Assembly: GCF_016464385.1 (NCBI RefSeq)
Contig: NZ_JADMLH010000020.1
Span: 62,001 to 126,000, forward strand
Length of the DNA stretch: 64,000 nt
Direction: 5' to 3'
Source: Nucisporomicrobium flavum
GTDB lineage: Bacteria; Actinomycetota; Actinomycetes; Mycobacteriales; Micromonosporaceae
Part shown: one piece after another, positions 40,541-48,545 of the stretch
Layout of the letters: each line of letters begins with the position of its first letter
Numbering within the stretch: position 1 is the first letter of the stretch
Notes under the pieces: model-generated
What the model saw: the letters and a program-made list of their open reading frames with translations, nothing else
Told to the model about the DNA's origin: nothing
Database searches by the model: none
Program-made: the position numbers and the translations under genes

Positions 40541-42100
40541 CTACTTCTCCTTGGTGTTGGTCAGCACCAGCGGCGCGTTGAAGTACGGCGGGGCGTTCCA
40601 CTTCTGCAGCTCGTCGCCGGTGCAGGGCGCGACCTTCACCTTGGCGGTGCCGTCGCTGTGGGTGTCCGGGGTGGCGACGGTCAGGTCGGTGGGCGTGAGG
40701 CAGTAGCCGTTGGTGTCGACGATGCGGTAGCTGGTGACCGGGTTGCCGGTGTCGCCGTACACGACCCATTCCATGTTCTTCTCGGGGATGGGCCCCGAGC
40801 CGGCCACCGGGCACGGCTTCATGGTGACGTAGCCGCTGATCGCGTCCGGGGTCCGCAGGCAGTAGCCGGGGTTGCCCGAGCCGGCGGTCCGGATGCGTTC
40901 CTTCGTCGCGTTCTTCAGATCGAGCGAGATCGCCGGCAGCGACCACTGCTGATTCCAGGAGACGTTGCCGCTCGGGTCCTGCTTGCAGAACCACACGATC
41001 ATGTAGCCGGACGTGGCCACGTGGTTGGTGACGTCGAGGCAGCGGCTGAACTGCTTGTAGTTCACCAGCTGGTGGGTCAGCCCGGAGGCCATGCCGGCGC
41101 CGACCTTCGCCTCCGGCCGGAACACCTGCTTGTTCGCGGTGCCGCCGCAACCGTCGATGATCAGGACGTCCGGTGCGCCGGCGGTCTTGAGGTTGAGGCA
41201 GAACGAGTCCAGGTTCACGCCGTCCGAGGTGCCCTGGAAGTTGCCGCTGTTGTTGAGGCTCCACTGCTGCCGGGCGCTGCGGCCGAGACAGGGCTGGAAC
41301 GTGACGGGGTCCTTGCTCTTGTGCGGCAGCGGGGCGTCCAGGCACATGCCGTTCGGCGCCACGCCCGTCTCCGAGCCGACCAGCTTGAGGTTGAGGTCCG
41401 CGGTGTACGCGAACCGCTGGTCGCTGGTGCCGCCCTTGCACCACTGCATCATCACGGCGGTGCCGGCGGCGGGCGTGGCGTCGGCGCCGCCGTCCATGCA
41501 CAGCTGCTGCGGGCTGGTCGGTGCGGCGAGCTTGACCGCGCCGCCGGTGATGTTCTCGTTGTTGGTCTTGAAGGTGTAGGTGGCCTCGAGGGTGCGCGTA
41601 CCGGCGGCGCCCTTGGTGAGCGTCGCGGTGCCCGAGCCGGAGCCGGTCGCGGTGATGACGGCGGTCGTGGGGACGCTGACCGGGGGACAGGGCAGCAGCG
41701 CCGGCGTGGGGTCGGTGGCGTCGTCGGGCACGCCGTAGTACGCGACCCGCACGCCGTAGTACAGCAGCGAGTTCTTCGCGTTCAGCATGCCGCCGCTGTC
41801 CTGGCTGCCCGTGAACGTGCAGGGCGGCAGGCTCTCCAGGACGCCCTTCATGATCGGGGTGCCGTCGGTGGCCGTACCCGCGGTGCCGGCGGCGCGCAGC
41901 TGGCCGAGCGCCACGTCGATGCCGATCTGCGCGGCGTCGAGCGCGACCGTGCGCGAGTCGGCGGTACGGGTCGTGGTGAACTGCCGGACGACGACCGGCA
42001 CCAGGGTCGCGGTCAGCGACATGGCGACCATGGTGACCAGCAGCGCCATGGGCATCGAGCCCTCGTCGCGCGGCCGCCGGCGGCGGAACGGGTTCCTCAC
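40541..42100 (-). CDS. PilX-like minor pilin fused to ricin-B-type repeats
   Basis: 519 aa. GTG 42100 overlaps the upstream stop (GTGA). The N-terminus is a class III leader-like Arg-Asp-Glu-Gly followed by a hydrophobic helix (Met-Ala-Leu-Leu-Val-Thr-Met-Val-Ala-Met); the usual Glu+5 is absent, as in PilX/GspK-type pilins. From about residue 190 three to four lectin-like repeats occur, with Gln-Gln-Trp-Ser-Leu, Cys-Leu-Asp-Val-Thr and Asn-Gly-Tyr-Cys-Leu motifs and paired cysteines, typical of ricin-B trefoils. Suggests a glycan-binding pilus tip. Last gene of the pilus locus. Confidence 0.75.
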   Translation of the reverse strand: MRNPFRRRRPRDEGSMPMALLVTMVAMSLTATLVPVVVRQFTTTRTADSRTVALDAAQIGIDVALGQLRAAGTAGTATDGTPIMKGVLESLPPCTFTGSQDSGGMLNAKNSLLYYGVRVAYYGVPDDATDPTPALLPCPPVSVPTTAVITATGSGSGTATLTKGAAGTRTLEATYTFKTNNENITGGAVKLAAPTSPQQLCMDGGADATPAAGTAVMMQWCKGGTSDQRFAYTADLNLKLVGSETGVAPNGMCLDAPLPHKSKDPVTFQPCLGRSARQQWSLNNSGNFQGTSDGVNLDSFCLNLKTAGAPDVLIIDGCGGTANKQVFRPEAKVGAGMASGLTHQLVNYKQFSRCLDVTNHVATSGYMIVWFCKQDPSGNVSWNQQWSLPAISLDLKNATKERIRTAGSGNPGYCLRTPDAISGYVTMKPCPVAGSGPIPEKNMEWVVYGDTGNPVTSYRIVDTNGYCLTPTDLTVATPDTHSDGTAKVKVAPCTGDELQKWNAPPYFNAPLVLTNTKEK

Positions 42101-42759
42101 GGCGTCGGCCTCCCTTCGCTGCAGCCGTTGCCGGCGGGCGTGTCCTTGGTGGTGTTGAGCGCGGTGAACGTGGTGTCGATCTGCGCGGTGCCGGCCCCGG
42201 ACCGGGTGGTCAGCTTGATCCGGAGCCGCTGGAAGACGCTCTGGAAGCCGGTGCCGACGGCGCCGCCGCTGGGCGTGGCGCTCGGGCTCGCGTACGGGGT
42301 GGCGCCGTACGCCTGCTTCTCGAAGAACGGCCGCTTGCCCGCCGTCGTGTCGACCTGCGACGCGATGGTCTGCCCCGGCGTACCGGGTGGCGGGGGCGTA
42401 CCGCGGGTCCAGGTCAGCAGCCGCAGCACACCCTTGTTCTGCGCGCCGGGGATGAGCTGCAGCTGGAAGCACGCCGTCGGGTCGGGCCCGGCGAACTCGA
42501 CGTACCAGGGGCCGGTGGACGCGGCGTCCTGGTTGCTCGGGTCGGCGATCCACGAGGCGTAGCGCAGCTCCCGGTCGAAGCGCTGGAACGCGCGGCTCAG
42601 CTCGTTCTGCGAGTCGCTCAGCGTCTCGGTGGCGTTGACCGTGCGGTAGATCTGCACGATGGCGCCGGTGAAGAGCACCATCACCACGGACATGACCGCG
42701 AGGGTCACGAGCAGCTCCGCCAGGGACGCGCCGGCGTCGTCGGTCCTCCGCCGCGTCAC
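42097..42759 (-). CDS. PilW-like minor pilin
   Basis: 220 aa. GTG 42759 overlaps the upstream stop. Prepilin signature Asp-Asp-Ala-Gly/Ala-Ser-Leu-Ala-Glu-Leu-Leu-Val with cleavage after Gly10 and Glu at +5, then a hydrophobic helix (Val-Met-Ser-Val-Val-Met-Val-Leu-Phe). A helical stretch (Leu-Ser-Asp-Ser-Gln-Asn-Glu-Leu-Ser-Arg-Ala-Phe-Gln-Arg-Phe-Asp-Arg-Glu-Leu-Arg) is typical of PilW/GspJ-like subunits. Expected in the initiating tip complex with the PilV- and PilX-like proteins, coded either side with 4-bp overlaps. Confidence 0.8.
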   Translation of the reverse strand: MTRRRTDDAGASLAELLVTLAVMSVVMVLFTGAIVQIYRTVNATETLSDSQNELSRAFQRFDRELRYASWIADPSNQDAASTGPWYVEFAGPDPTACFQLQLIPGAQNKGVLRLLTWTRGTPPPPGTPGQTIASQVDTTAGKRPFFEKQAYGATPYASPSATPSGGAVGTGFQSVFQRLRIKLTTRSGAGTAQIDTTFTALNTTKDTPAGNGCSEGRPTP

Positions 42760-44495
42760 GTGACGGTCCAGGTGAACATCAGCTTGGCCACGCTCGCGCT
42801 GCTGGTCACGATCAGCGTCACGTTGTAGGTGCCCTTGGCCGTCGGCTTGCCGCTGATCGTGGCGGTCGTCGTGTTGCCGGGGCCGACGGCGCTGCGGGCG
42901 ATCGTCACGCCCGGCGGCAGGCCGGTCGCGGTCCAGGTGTGCGTGTTCGGGTTGTTGCCGTTCGAGGCGGCGGTGAAGCTGACCGCGGTGTTCAGGACCG
43001 TGCTGCGGTCGGGGTTGCCGGTGGGTGACGTGATCGTCAGGTCGCCGCCGGAGCTCGGGGTCACGGTGCAGACCACCGTCATCGTCGCGGTGCCACCGGC
43101 GGTGTCGGTCGCCGTGACGGTGACGACGTACCGGGTGCCGTGCACGACCACGCCGCTGACCTCGCCGGTCGACGGGTCCATCGTCAGGCCGTCCGGCAGA
43201 TTCTGCGCCTGCCACGTGTACGACCCGGTCCCGCCGTACGCGTACGGGGTGAACGTGCCGACGTTGGAGTTGTTCGTCATGCTCTGCGGCCCGGGGTTGT
43301 ACAGCTGCACCGGGGTCAGCACGCGCCACGAGAACGTGGCCGTGGCGGTGCGCTTCCCGGCGTCGGTCACCGTGATCGTCGTGGTGAGCGTCTGCACGGT
43401 GTTCGGCGTGCCGGTGATGAGCCCGGTCGTCGTGTTGTAGCTCAGCCCGGTGGGCAGCCCGGTGATGTTCCACGTCACGGGCGCCTGCCCGCCGGCCAGC
43501 ACCGGCTGGAAGCTCACCGCGGTGCCGGTCCGGCTCGTCTGGTTGCCCGGGTTGGTGAGCGCCGGAACCGCGAAGACCTTCCAGGTGAAGCTGGAGACGT
43601 CGGTGCGCTTGTCCCGGTCGATCACGGTCACCGTGACCGAGGAGGTGCCGGCCGTGGTCGGCGTACCGCTGATCAGGCCGGTCGCGGCGGTCATCGTGAG
43701 GCCCGCGGGCAGGCCGGTCGCCGACCAGGTCAGCGGCAGGGTGCCGCCGGCGGAGGCGACCGGCAGGCTGACGGTGTCGCCCACGTAGCTGACCTGGGCG
43801 GCCGGGTCGTTGACCGTGGGCGCCGGGCGCTTGGTGTCGAAGACCGGGTCGATGCCGATGCTGGTCATCGTCGAGGTCAGGTACGCGCAGACGTGGTCCA
43901 CGGTCGTGCAGGCGCGGCTGGTCCACGTGGTGGCTACCACGACGCGGTAGAACGCCGGGCCGGCCGGGGTCACGGTGGCGTCGGCGGGTGCGGTGCACGC
44001 CCCGACGACGGACGGGCTGCCGGTGGCGACGGCCTGCCAGCACCGGCCGACGTACCACTGGGTCTGGTAGGTGGTGCCGTTGACGGCGGTGCCGACGGGC
44101 TTGGTGGGCAGCGGCGCCAACCGGCCCTCGGTGGAGCCGGCCGGCAGCATCGGGTCCGACGCCGCCCGCATCGTGGCGAGCCGCGACTTCACCACCGCCG
44201 GAGCGAGGTTCCACTGCTCCTTGACGGCCTGATCGCCGCGCCCGGTCAGCAGCGACTTCGGGTTCAGTGCCCGGACCCGCTCCAGCCCGTCGGTGGCGAG
44301 CTGGATCGCGACCTGCTGGTCCGCCTGCTGGTCGCTGGCGGCGAGCGTACGGACCATGAACGGCACCGAGGCGCCCATCACGGTACCGATGATCGCCATG
44401 GCGACCAGGATCTCGACCAGCGAGAAGCCGCCGTCACCCGCGGCGCGCCGGTGGGGCGCGCGGGGTACGGCGACAGCGGCTCGGTCCGTCGGCAT
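42756..44495 (-). CDS. PilV-like minor pilin with Ig-like repeats
   Basis: 579 aa, far longer than a normal minor pilin. ATG 44495. Prepilin signature Gly-Asp-Gly-Gly/Phe-Ser-Leu-Val-Glu-Ile-Leu-Val: cleavage after Gly23, Glu at +5. After a pilin-like domain (to about 235) four putative-Ig (He_PIG) repeats follow, each with Leu-Pro-x-Gly-Leu-(Ser/Thr) and Thr-Gly-x-Ile-(Ser/Thr)-Gly-Thr-Pro, near 240-325, 330-410, 415-490 and 495-579. These are surface-adhesin modules, so the pilus tip likely carries an adhesive stalk. Operonic with the pilW-like gene. Confidence 0.8.
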   Translation of the reverse strand: MPTDRAAVAVPRAPHRRAAGDGGFSLVEILVAMAIIGTVMGASVPFMVRTLAASDQQADQQVAIQLATDGLERVRALNPKSLLTGRGDQAVKEQWNLAPAVVKSRLATMRAASDPMLPAGSTEGRLAPLPTKPVGTAVNGTTYQTQWYVGRCWQAVATGSPSVVGACTAPADATVTPAGPAFYRVVVATTWTSRACTTVDHVCAYLTSTMTSIGIDPVFDTKRPAPTVNDPAAQVSYVGDTVSLPVASAGGTLPLTWSATGLPAGLTMTAATGLISGTPTTAGTSSVTVTVIDRDKRTDVSSFTWKVFAVPALTNPGNQTSRTGTAVSFQPVLAGGQAPVTWNITGLPTGLSYNTTTGLITGTPNTVQTLTTTITVTDAGKRTATATFSWRVLTPVQLYNPGPQSMTNNSNVGTFTPYAYGGTGSYTWQAQNLPDGLTMDPSTGEVSGVVVHGTRYVVTVTATDTAGGTATMTVVCTVTPSSGGDLTITSPTGNPDRSTVLNTAVSFTAASNGNNPNTHTWTATGLPPGVTIARSAVGPGNTTTATISGKPTAKGTYNVTLIVTSSASVAKLMFTWTVT

Positions 44496-44543
44496 GCCCG
44501 TCTCTTCGGTCGGCGGGCCCGCGACTTGAGGATTGCCGGGGCC

Positions 44544-44744
44544 TTACGCCGCCGGGTCCGCCTCCACCAGCAGGTGCCGGGGCACACCGGCCTCGTCGAG
44601 GATGCGCTCGACGGCGGCGATGGACAGCCAGTCGAGCACGTCCTCGCCGTGCACGATGCGGTACCAGCGGGTGCGGCCGCGGCGGACCACCTCGACCCGC
44701 CAGGCACCGTCCGGGGTCTGCATCGCGCCCTCGACGTCACCCAT
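44544..44744 (-). CDS. Small 66-aa protein in pilus operon
   Basis: 66 aa. ATG 44744 overlaps the pilO stop (ATGA), which is the main evidence that it is real. Two beta strands (Trp-Arg-Val-Glu-Val-Val-Arg-Arg-Gly-Arg-Thr-Arg-Trp-Tyr-Arg-Ile) precede a helix (Ser-Ile-Ala-Ala-Val-Glu-Arg-Ile-Leu). No membrane helix. I recognise no family; the position between pilO and the minor pilins suggests an accessory or regulatory role in the same machine, but PilP-type features are absent. Confidence 0.65.
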   Translation of the reverse strand: MGDVEGAMQTPDGAWRVEVVRRGRTRWYRIVHGEDVLDWLSIAAVERILDEAGVPRHLLVEADPAA

Positions 44745-45340
44745 CAGTTCGTGGTGACCGTGGGTGCTCCGGCGCCGACCGGCGGCGCCACGAACGCCTT
44801 GACCGTGAGGTTCAGGCGCAGGTCCTTGGAGTTCTCGCTCTCGCTGTTGGCGAGGGCGGCGGACTCGATCAGCACCGCGCGCTTCTGGGCGCTGCCCTGC
44901 AGCTGGCCGAGGAAGTCGTCCAGCTCGCCCGGCTCGCCGTCCGCTGTCAGCTGGATCTCGATGGACCACACGCCGGGCACGGCCTCGTCCTTCGACGGGG
45001 TGCCGACGGTCAGGCCGCTGACGTCGACGCCGACATCGGAGCCCGACGCCTGCAGTTGCCGCAGGAACGCGGGAACCCCGGAATCGGTCGGCAGCGCGTC
45101 GCGGTAGGCGTCCCGCGCGGCGGTGAGCTGCTTCTCGTTCTTCCGGTCCGCCTCGAGCTTGGCGATCTGCTTGCGCAGGCCCACCATCTGCAGCTGCGCG
45201 GTGCCGGTCTGGTCGTGCAGGGCGTCGGTGTCGGTGGACATCGTGCTGACCACCCCGAAGTACGTCCCGGCGACGAGCAGGACGACGACCAGGAAGCCGG
45301 CGGCCAGCCACAGCCGGTTGCCGTATCGGCTAGCCATCAT
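44744..45340 (-). CDS. pilO: PilO-like inner-membrane pilus assembly protein
   Basis: 198 aa. ATG 45340 overlaps the pilN stop. One membrane helix (about 9-29), a coiled coil (about 38-80, Leu-Arg-Lys-Gln-Ile-Ala-Lys-Leu-Glu-Ala-Asp-Arg), then a ferredoxin-like domain with Ser-Gly-Leu-Thr-Val-Gly and Ile-Glu-Ile-Gln-Leu-Thr-Ala-Asp-Gly. This is the layout of PilO, which pairs with PilN in the alignment complex. Gram-positive versions lack PilP/PilQ, and none is seen here. Confidence 0.8.
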   Translation of the reverse strand: MMASRYGNRLWLAAGFLVVVLLVAGTYFGVVSTMSTDTDALHDQTGTAQLQMVGLRKQIAKLEADRKNEKQLTAARDAYRDALPTDSGVPAFLRQLQASGSDVGVDVSGLTVGTPSKDEAVPGVWSIEIQLTADGEPGELDDFLGQLQGSAQKRAVLIESAALANSESENSKDLRLNLTVKAFVAPPVGAGAPTVTTN

Positions 45341-46047
45341 TTGCCTCCGCTGGGCTTGCAGGGCTCCCCGAAGCGGCCGCAGAGGGCCTTCTGGGTGATG
45401 TCGACGGTGAGGCTGAACGTGACGTTGCCCTCCTCCGTCGCCGCGACGTTGGTCACGTACGGGTTGGCGAGCGTCGGCTTCTGGGCGAGCAGGTCCACGT
45501 ACGCCGCGACGGCCTTCTTGTCGGGGCCGGTGCCGGTGACGACGATCTGCCCGATCGAGCCCGACTTGCTGGTGCTGGGCAGGGCGCCGGTGGCCTCCGC
45601 GGCGTCACTGGCGGTGGTCAGCTTGCCGTTGACGCCGGTGACCGTGATCTTCTCCGGCTCCCCGGTGGTACGCAGCAGCGTGAGCAGCGTGCCCCAGTCG
45701 AGGTCCTTGGCCATGACGGACTTGAGTTGCTTCCTGAGCAGCTCGGTGTCGGAGCGCACCTTGACCACGTCGGCGTACTTGCGCTGGTCGCGTTGCAGGG
45801 CGAGCACCTGGGTGGTGGCCTCGGTCAGCTCCCGGTCGGCCTGCTGCTTACGGTTGTTGGCGTACGCGACCCAGCCACCGCAGGCGGCGGCCACGAGCAG
45901 CACGAAGACGATCACCCAGATCCGGATCCGGCCGATCTGGCGGGCCCGGACGACCTCCTCGGGCAGCAGGTTCGCCGAGATCGTCAGCAGCCGGGTGGCC
46001 CGCTGGGGGGACGCCGCCGGGTCGACCGGCAGGAGGGTGGTGGCCAT
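45337..46047 (-). CDS. pilN: PilN-like pilus assembly protein
   Basis: 236 aa. ATG 46047 overlaps the pilM stop. The cytoplasmic N-terminus contains Ile-Ser-Ala-Asn-Leu-Leu-Pro (the PilN 'INLLP'-like PilM-binding motif), then one membrane helix (about 48-70), a coiled coil with Arg-Lys-Gln-Gln-Ala-Asp-Arg-Glu-Leu, and a beta-rich domain (Gly-Glu-Pro-Glu-Lys-Ile-Thr-Val-Thr-Gly-Val). Two cysteines lie near the C-terminus. Partner of PilO and PilM. Confidence 0.85.
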   Translation of the reverse strand: MATTLLPVDPAASPQRATRLLTISANLLPEEVVRARQIGRIRIWVIVFVLLVAAACGGWVAYANNRKQQADRELTEATTQVLALQRDQRKYADVVKVRSDTELLRKQLKSVMAKDLDWGTLLTLLRTTGEPEKITVTGVNGKLTTASDAAEATGALPSTSKSGSIGQIVVTGTGPDKKAVAAYVDLLAQKPTLANPYVTNVAATEEGNVTFSLTVDITQKALCGRFGEPCKPSGGK

Positions 46048-47072
46048 CAGGCTGCCGCTCCCAGGGTGAGGCCGATCGACACCGCCGCCGACGGCAGGAA
46101 ACTGTCGAAGCCGCGCTGCCGGGCCTTGCGGGTGTCGCGGAGGCGGCCGGCGTTGTCGGCGTACATGACCGAGACGCCGAGCTGCCGCTGCACGTGCTCG
46201 GCGAGGCCGGGCATGAGCGCGCTGCCGCCGCAGAGCGACACCCGGGTCACCTGCTTCTGCCGCTCGCCGGAGGCGAGGTAGGTGAACGAGCTGCGCAGCT
46301 CGCTGATGAGCGGGCGGACCGCGTCGGCCGCCGCGGTCGCGGTGTCCGGGCGGCCGTCGCCGTGCAGCCCGAAGCGGCACTTGAGCGCCTCCGCCTCGGC
46401 CGGCGGGATGCCCAGCCGGGTGGCGATGCTCTCGGTGATCTCCACCCCGCCCCGCGGCACGGTACGCACGATCAACGGTTCGCCGTCGGCGTGCACGACC
46501 ACGCTGGTGACCTCCGCGCCGATGTCGACGATGGCCTCGACCTGGGCGTCCAGCCGGGAGGCGGCGCGCAGCAGGGCGAACGAGGCCAGGTCGACGTTGA
46601 CGACGTGCAGGCCGGCCTTCTCGACCGCCTGGACCAGCTCCATCACCGCGTCCTTGGGGATCGCGATGAGCAGGCCCCGGACGGTCGGGTCGGTGCCCGG
46701 CTCCTCGAGCGGGCGGAAGTCCAGCAGCGAACGCTCCACGGCCAGCGGCAGCATGTCGCGGACCTGGAAGGGCAGCGACCTGCGCATCTCCTTGGCCGGC
46801 AGGTTCGACACCGACATCTCGCGGACGACCAGCTGCGGGTTCGTCACGCCGAGCATGACCTTCTTGGTGGTGAACTTGCAGGCCGCCCAGAGCTGCTTGA
46901 GCGCCGAGGTGAGCGCGACCGGCTCGGCGAGGATCCCGGCCTGCACCGTTCCCTGCGGGAGCGGCACCTGGCCGAAGTTGGTGAGGGTGAAGTCGTCCTT
47001 GGCCCGGCGTACCTCCACGGCACGGACGGACGACGAGCCGATGTCCAGCCCGATCGGATTGACGCCAGCCAT
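46047..47072 (-). CDS. pilM: PilM, actin-like pilus assembly ATPase
   Basis: 341 aa, normal length. ATG 47072 with AGGAAGGAA. N-terminal Ile-Gly-Leu-Asp-Ile-Gly-Ser-Ser-Ser-Val-Arg-Ala-Val-Glu is the actin-type phosphate-1 loop; Ile-Val-Asp-Ile-Gly-Ala-Glu-Val-Thr (about 192) is phosphate-2, and Ser-Leu-Cys-Gly-Gly-Ser-Ala near 279 is the adenosine motif. It sits on the cytoplasmic face and binds the PilN tail. The operon pilMNO is translationally coupled (4-bp overlaps). Confidence 0.95.
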   Translation of the reverse strand: MAGVNPIGLDIGSSSVRAVEVRRAKDDFTLTNFGQVPLPQGTVQAGILAEPVALTSALKQLWAACKFTTKKVMLGVTNPQLVVREMSVSNLPAKEMRRSLPFQVRDMLPLAVERSLLDFRPLEEPGTDPTVRGLLIAIPKDAVMELVQAVEKAGLHVVNVDLASFALLRAASRLDAQVEAIVDIGAEVTSVVVHADGEPLIVRTVPRGGVEITESIATRLGIPPAEAEALKCRFGLHGDGRPDTATAAADAVRPLISELRSSFTYLASGERQKQVTRVSLCGGSALMPGLAEHVQRQLGVSVMYADNAGRLRDTRKARQRGFDSFLPSAAVSIGLTLGAAA

Positions 47073-47109
47073 CGGTTCCTTCCTCTCTCGGTGGTAGCGG
47101 TCGGTGCGG

Positions 47110-47898
47110 TCAGACGGTCGGGAAGAGCAGGGAGACGTACCAGTCGCTGATGGGCGCCGCGGCGAAGACCGCCAGGAACGAGCCCGCCAGCATGTAGGGC
47201 CCGAACGGGATGCGGCTGCCCCGCCCGGCCGCCTTGACCAGCATCAGCACGGCGGCGACGAGGCCGCCGAGGAAGAAGCCCGCGAACGCACCGACGGCGA
47301 CCGAGCTCCAGCCGAGCCAGCCCAGGTACAGGCCGAGCAGCGGGGCGAGCTTGACGTCGCCGCCGCCCATGCCCCGGGGTACGAGCGCGAGCCCGCGGTA
47401 GAAGACGTAGAGGCAGGCGGCGGCCAGGAGCGCGCGGAGCGCGGCGTCCCAGCTGTGCCCGGCGATGACGGCCGGCAGGAACAGCAGTGCTGCGACACCG
47501 TACGACGGCAGGACGATCTGGTCGGGCAGGCGCAGCACGTCCAGGTCGATCGCGGCGAGGGCGATGGCCACCGCGGCCAGGTACAGGTACGCGGGCAGCT
47601 CCCACGACCAGCCGAACCGGGCGGCGACGGCCACGAACAGCGCGGCGGTGCCGGCCTCGACGAGCGGGTACCGGGCGCTGATCGGGGCCCTGCAGTCGGC
47701 GCACCGGCCGCGCAGCAGCAGCCAGCCGGCGACGGGGACGTTGTGCCGATTGCGGACCTCGTTCCCGCAGGACGGGCAGTGCGAGCCGGGCCGTACGAGC
47801 GACTCGCCCCGCGGCACCCGGTGAATCACGACGTTGAGGAACGAGCCGACGGCGAGACCGAGCAGGGCGACGACGCCCAGCAGCAGTGGCTGTGGCAT
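47110..47898 (-). CDS. pilD: Prepilin peptidase PilD (A24 family)
   Basis: 262 aa. Zinc site Cys41-x2-Cys44 and Cys66-x2-Cys69 after Gly-Ser-Phe-Leu-Asn-Val-Val-Ile-His-Arg. The two catalytic Asp motifs are Ala-Ile-Asp-Leu-Asp-x3-Leu-Pro-Asp (near 118-126) and Gly-Met-Gly-Gly-Gly-Asp-Val-Lys-Leu. About eight membrane helices. It cleaves after Gly and N-methylates pilins encoded around it. Full-length, with both peptidase and methylase parts. Confidence 0.96.
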   Translation of the reverse strand: MPQPLLLGVVALLGLAVGSFLNVVIHRVPRGESLVRPGSHCPSCGNEVRNRHNVPVAGWLLLRGRCADCRAPISARYPLVEAGTAALFVAVAARFGWSWELPAYLYLAAVAIALAAIDLDVLRLPDQIVLPSYGVAALLFLPAVIAGHSWDAALRALLAAACLYVFYRGLALVPRGMGGGDVKLAPLLGLYLGWLGWSSVAVGAFAGFFLGGLVAAVLMLVKAAGRGSRIPFGPYMLAGSFLAVFAAAPISDWYVSLLFPTV

Positions 47899-47974
47899 GT
47901 GCCGTCCCTCCTCGGTCTCGTCGCGGACGTGGCGGGTGGCGCCGCCGCCGCGGCGCCACCCGGGGTGGTGGTGA

Positions 47975-48442
47975 TCAGGAACCGGTGCAGGTGTCCATCG
48001 AGAAGGTCGTGTAGACCTTGCCGGACACCGAGCCGCCGGCGGCGCTGTCGTAGACGTAGTACTTCTTGCTGGTGCCGCCGGTGTTGTAGGCGCAGATCTT
48101 GTAGGTGGCCGCCGCGGCCGTCGACGTCAGCGTCATGACGGTCTTGTCGGACAGCGTGATCTGCTGGCCGCCGATGGCGACCGGCGAGTCGGTCGACTGC
48201 TTGCTGACGAAGCCGGCCGGGTACGTGTTGCCGTTGTCGGTGTAGAACTGCTCGACGGCGCTGATGGCGCCGCGGACGTCGGACTGGGCCGACTTGTCCG
48301 CCGCGCCCTGCCGGTAGTTCAGGTAGACCGGCACGGCGATGGCGACCAGCACGCCGATGATGACCACGACGACGAGGAGCTCGATGAGGGTGAAGCCCTC
48401 GTCGTTCTTCTTCGCACGCAGCCGGCTGATGATGTCCTGCAT
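47975..48442 (-). CDS. pilA: Major type IV pilin
   Basis: 155 aa. ATG 48442 with AAGGAG. Leader Met-Gln-Asp-Ile-Ile-Ser-Arg-Leu-Arg-Ala-Lys-Lys-Asn-Asp-Glu-Gly, cleavage before Phe17-Thr-Leu-Ile-Glu-Leu-Leu (Glu +5), a long hydrophobic helix, then Tyr-Leu-Asn-Tyr-Arg. The small globular head has two Cys (Ile-Cys-Ala near 117 and Asp-Thr-Cys near the end) forming a possible D-loop disulfide. Best candidate for the main shaft subunit. Its own upstream gap (103 bp) allows separate, strong expression. Confidence 0.95.
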   Translation of the reverse strand: MQDIISRLRAKKNDEGFTLIELLVVVVIIGVLVAIAVPVYLNYRQGAADKSAQSDVRGAISAVEQFYTDNGNTYPAGFVSKQSTDSPVAIGGQQITLSDKTVMTLTSTAAAATYKICAYNTGGTSKKYYVYDSAAGGSVSGKVYTTFSMDTCTGS

Positions 48443-48545
48443 TGGGGGTGTCTCCTTCGGTGGCGTCAGGGTGGGGCGGGGATGGTGTTGTCCGGGCTCG
48501 GGCGCCCGACGTCGACCGGGAGACCGGTCGCCTTGCTCCAGGGCG

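Noticed and set aside
42097..44214. Open frame of 705 codons covering pilV- and pilW-like genes
   Set aside because: Only its last 220 codons (from GTG 42759) look like a pilin; the rest is an out-of-frame shadow of the PilV-like gene.
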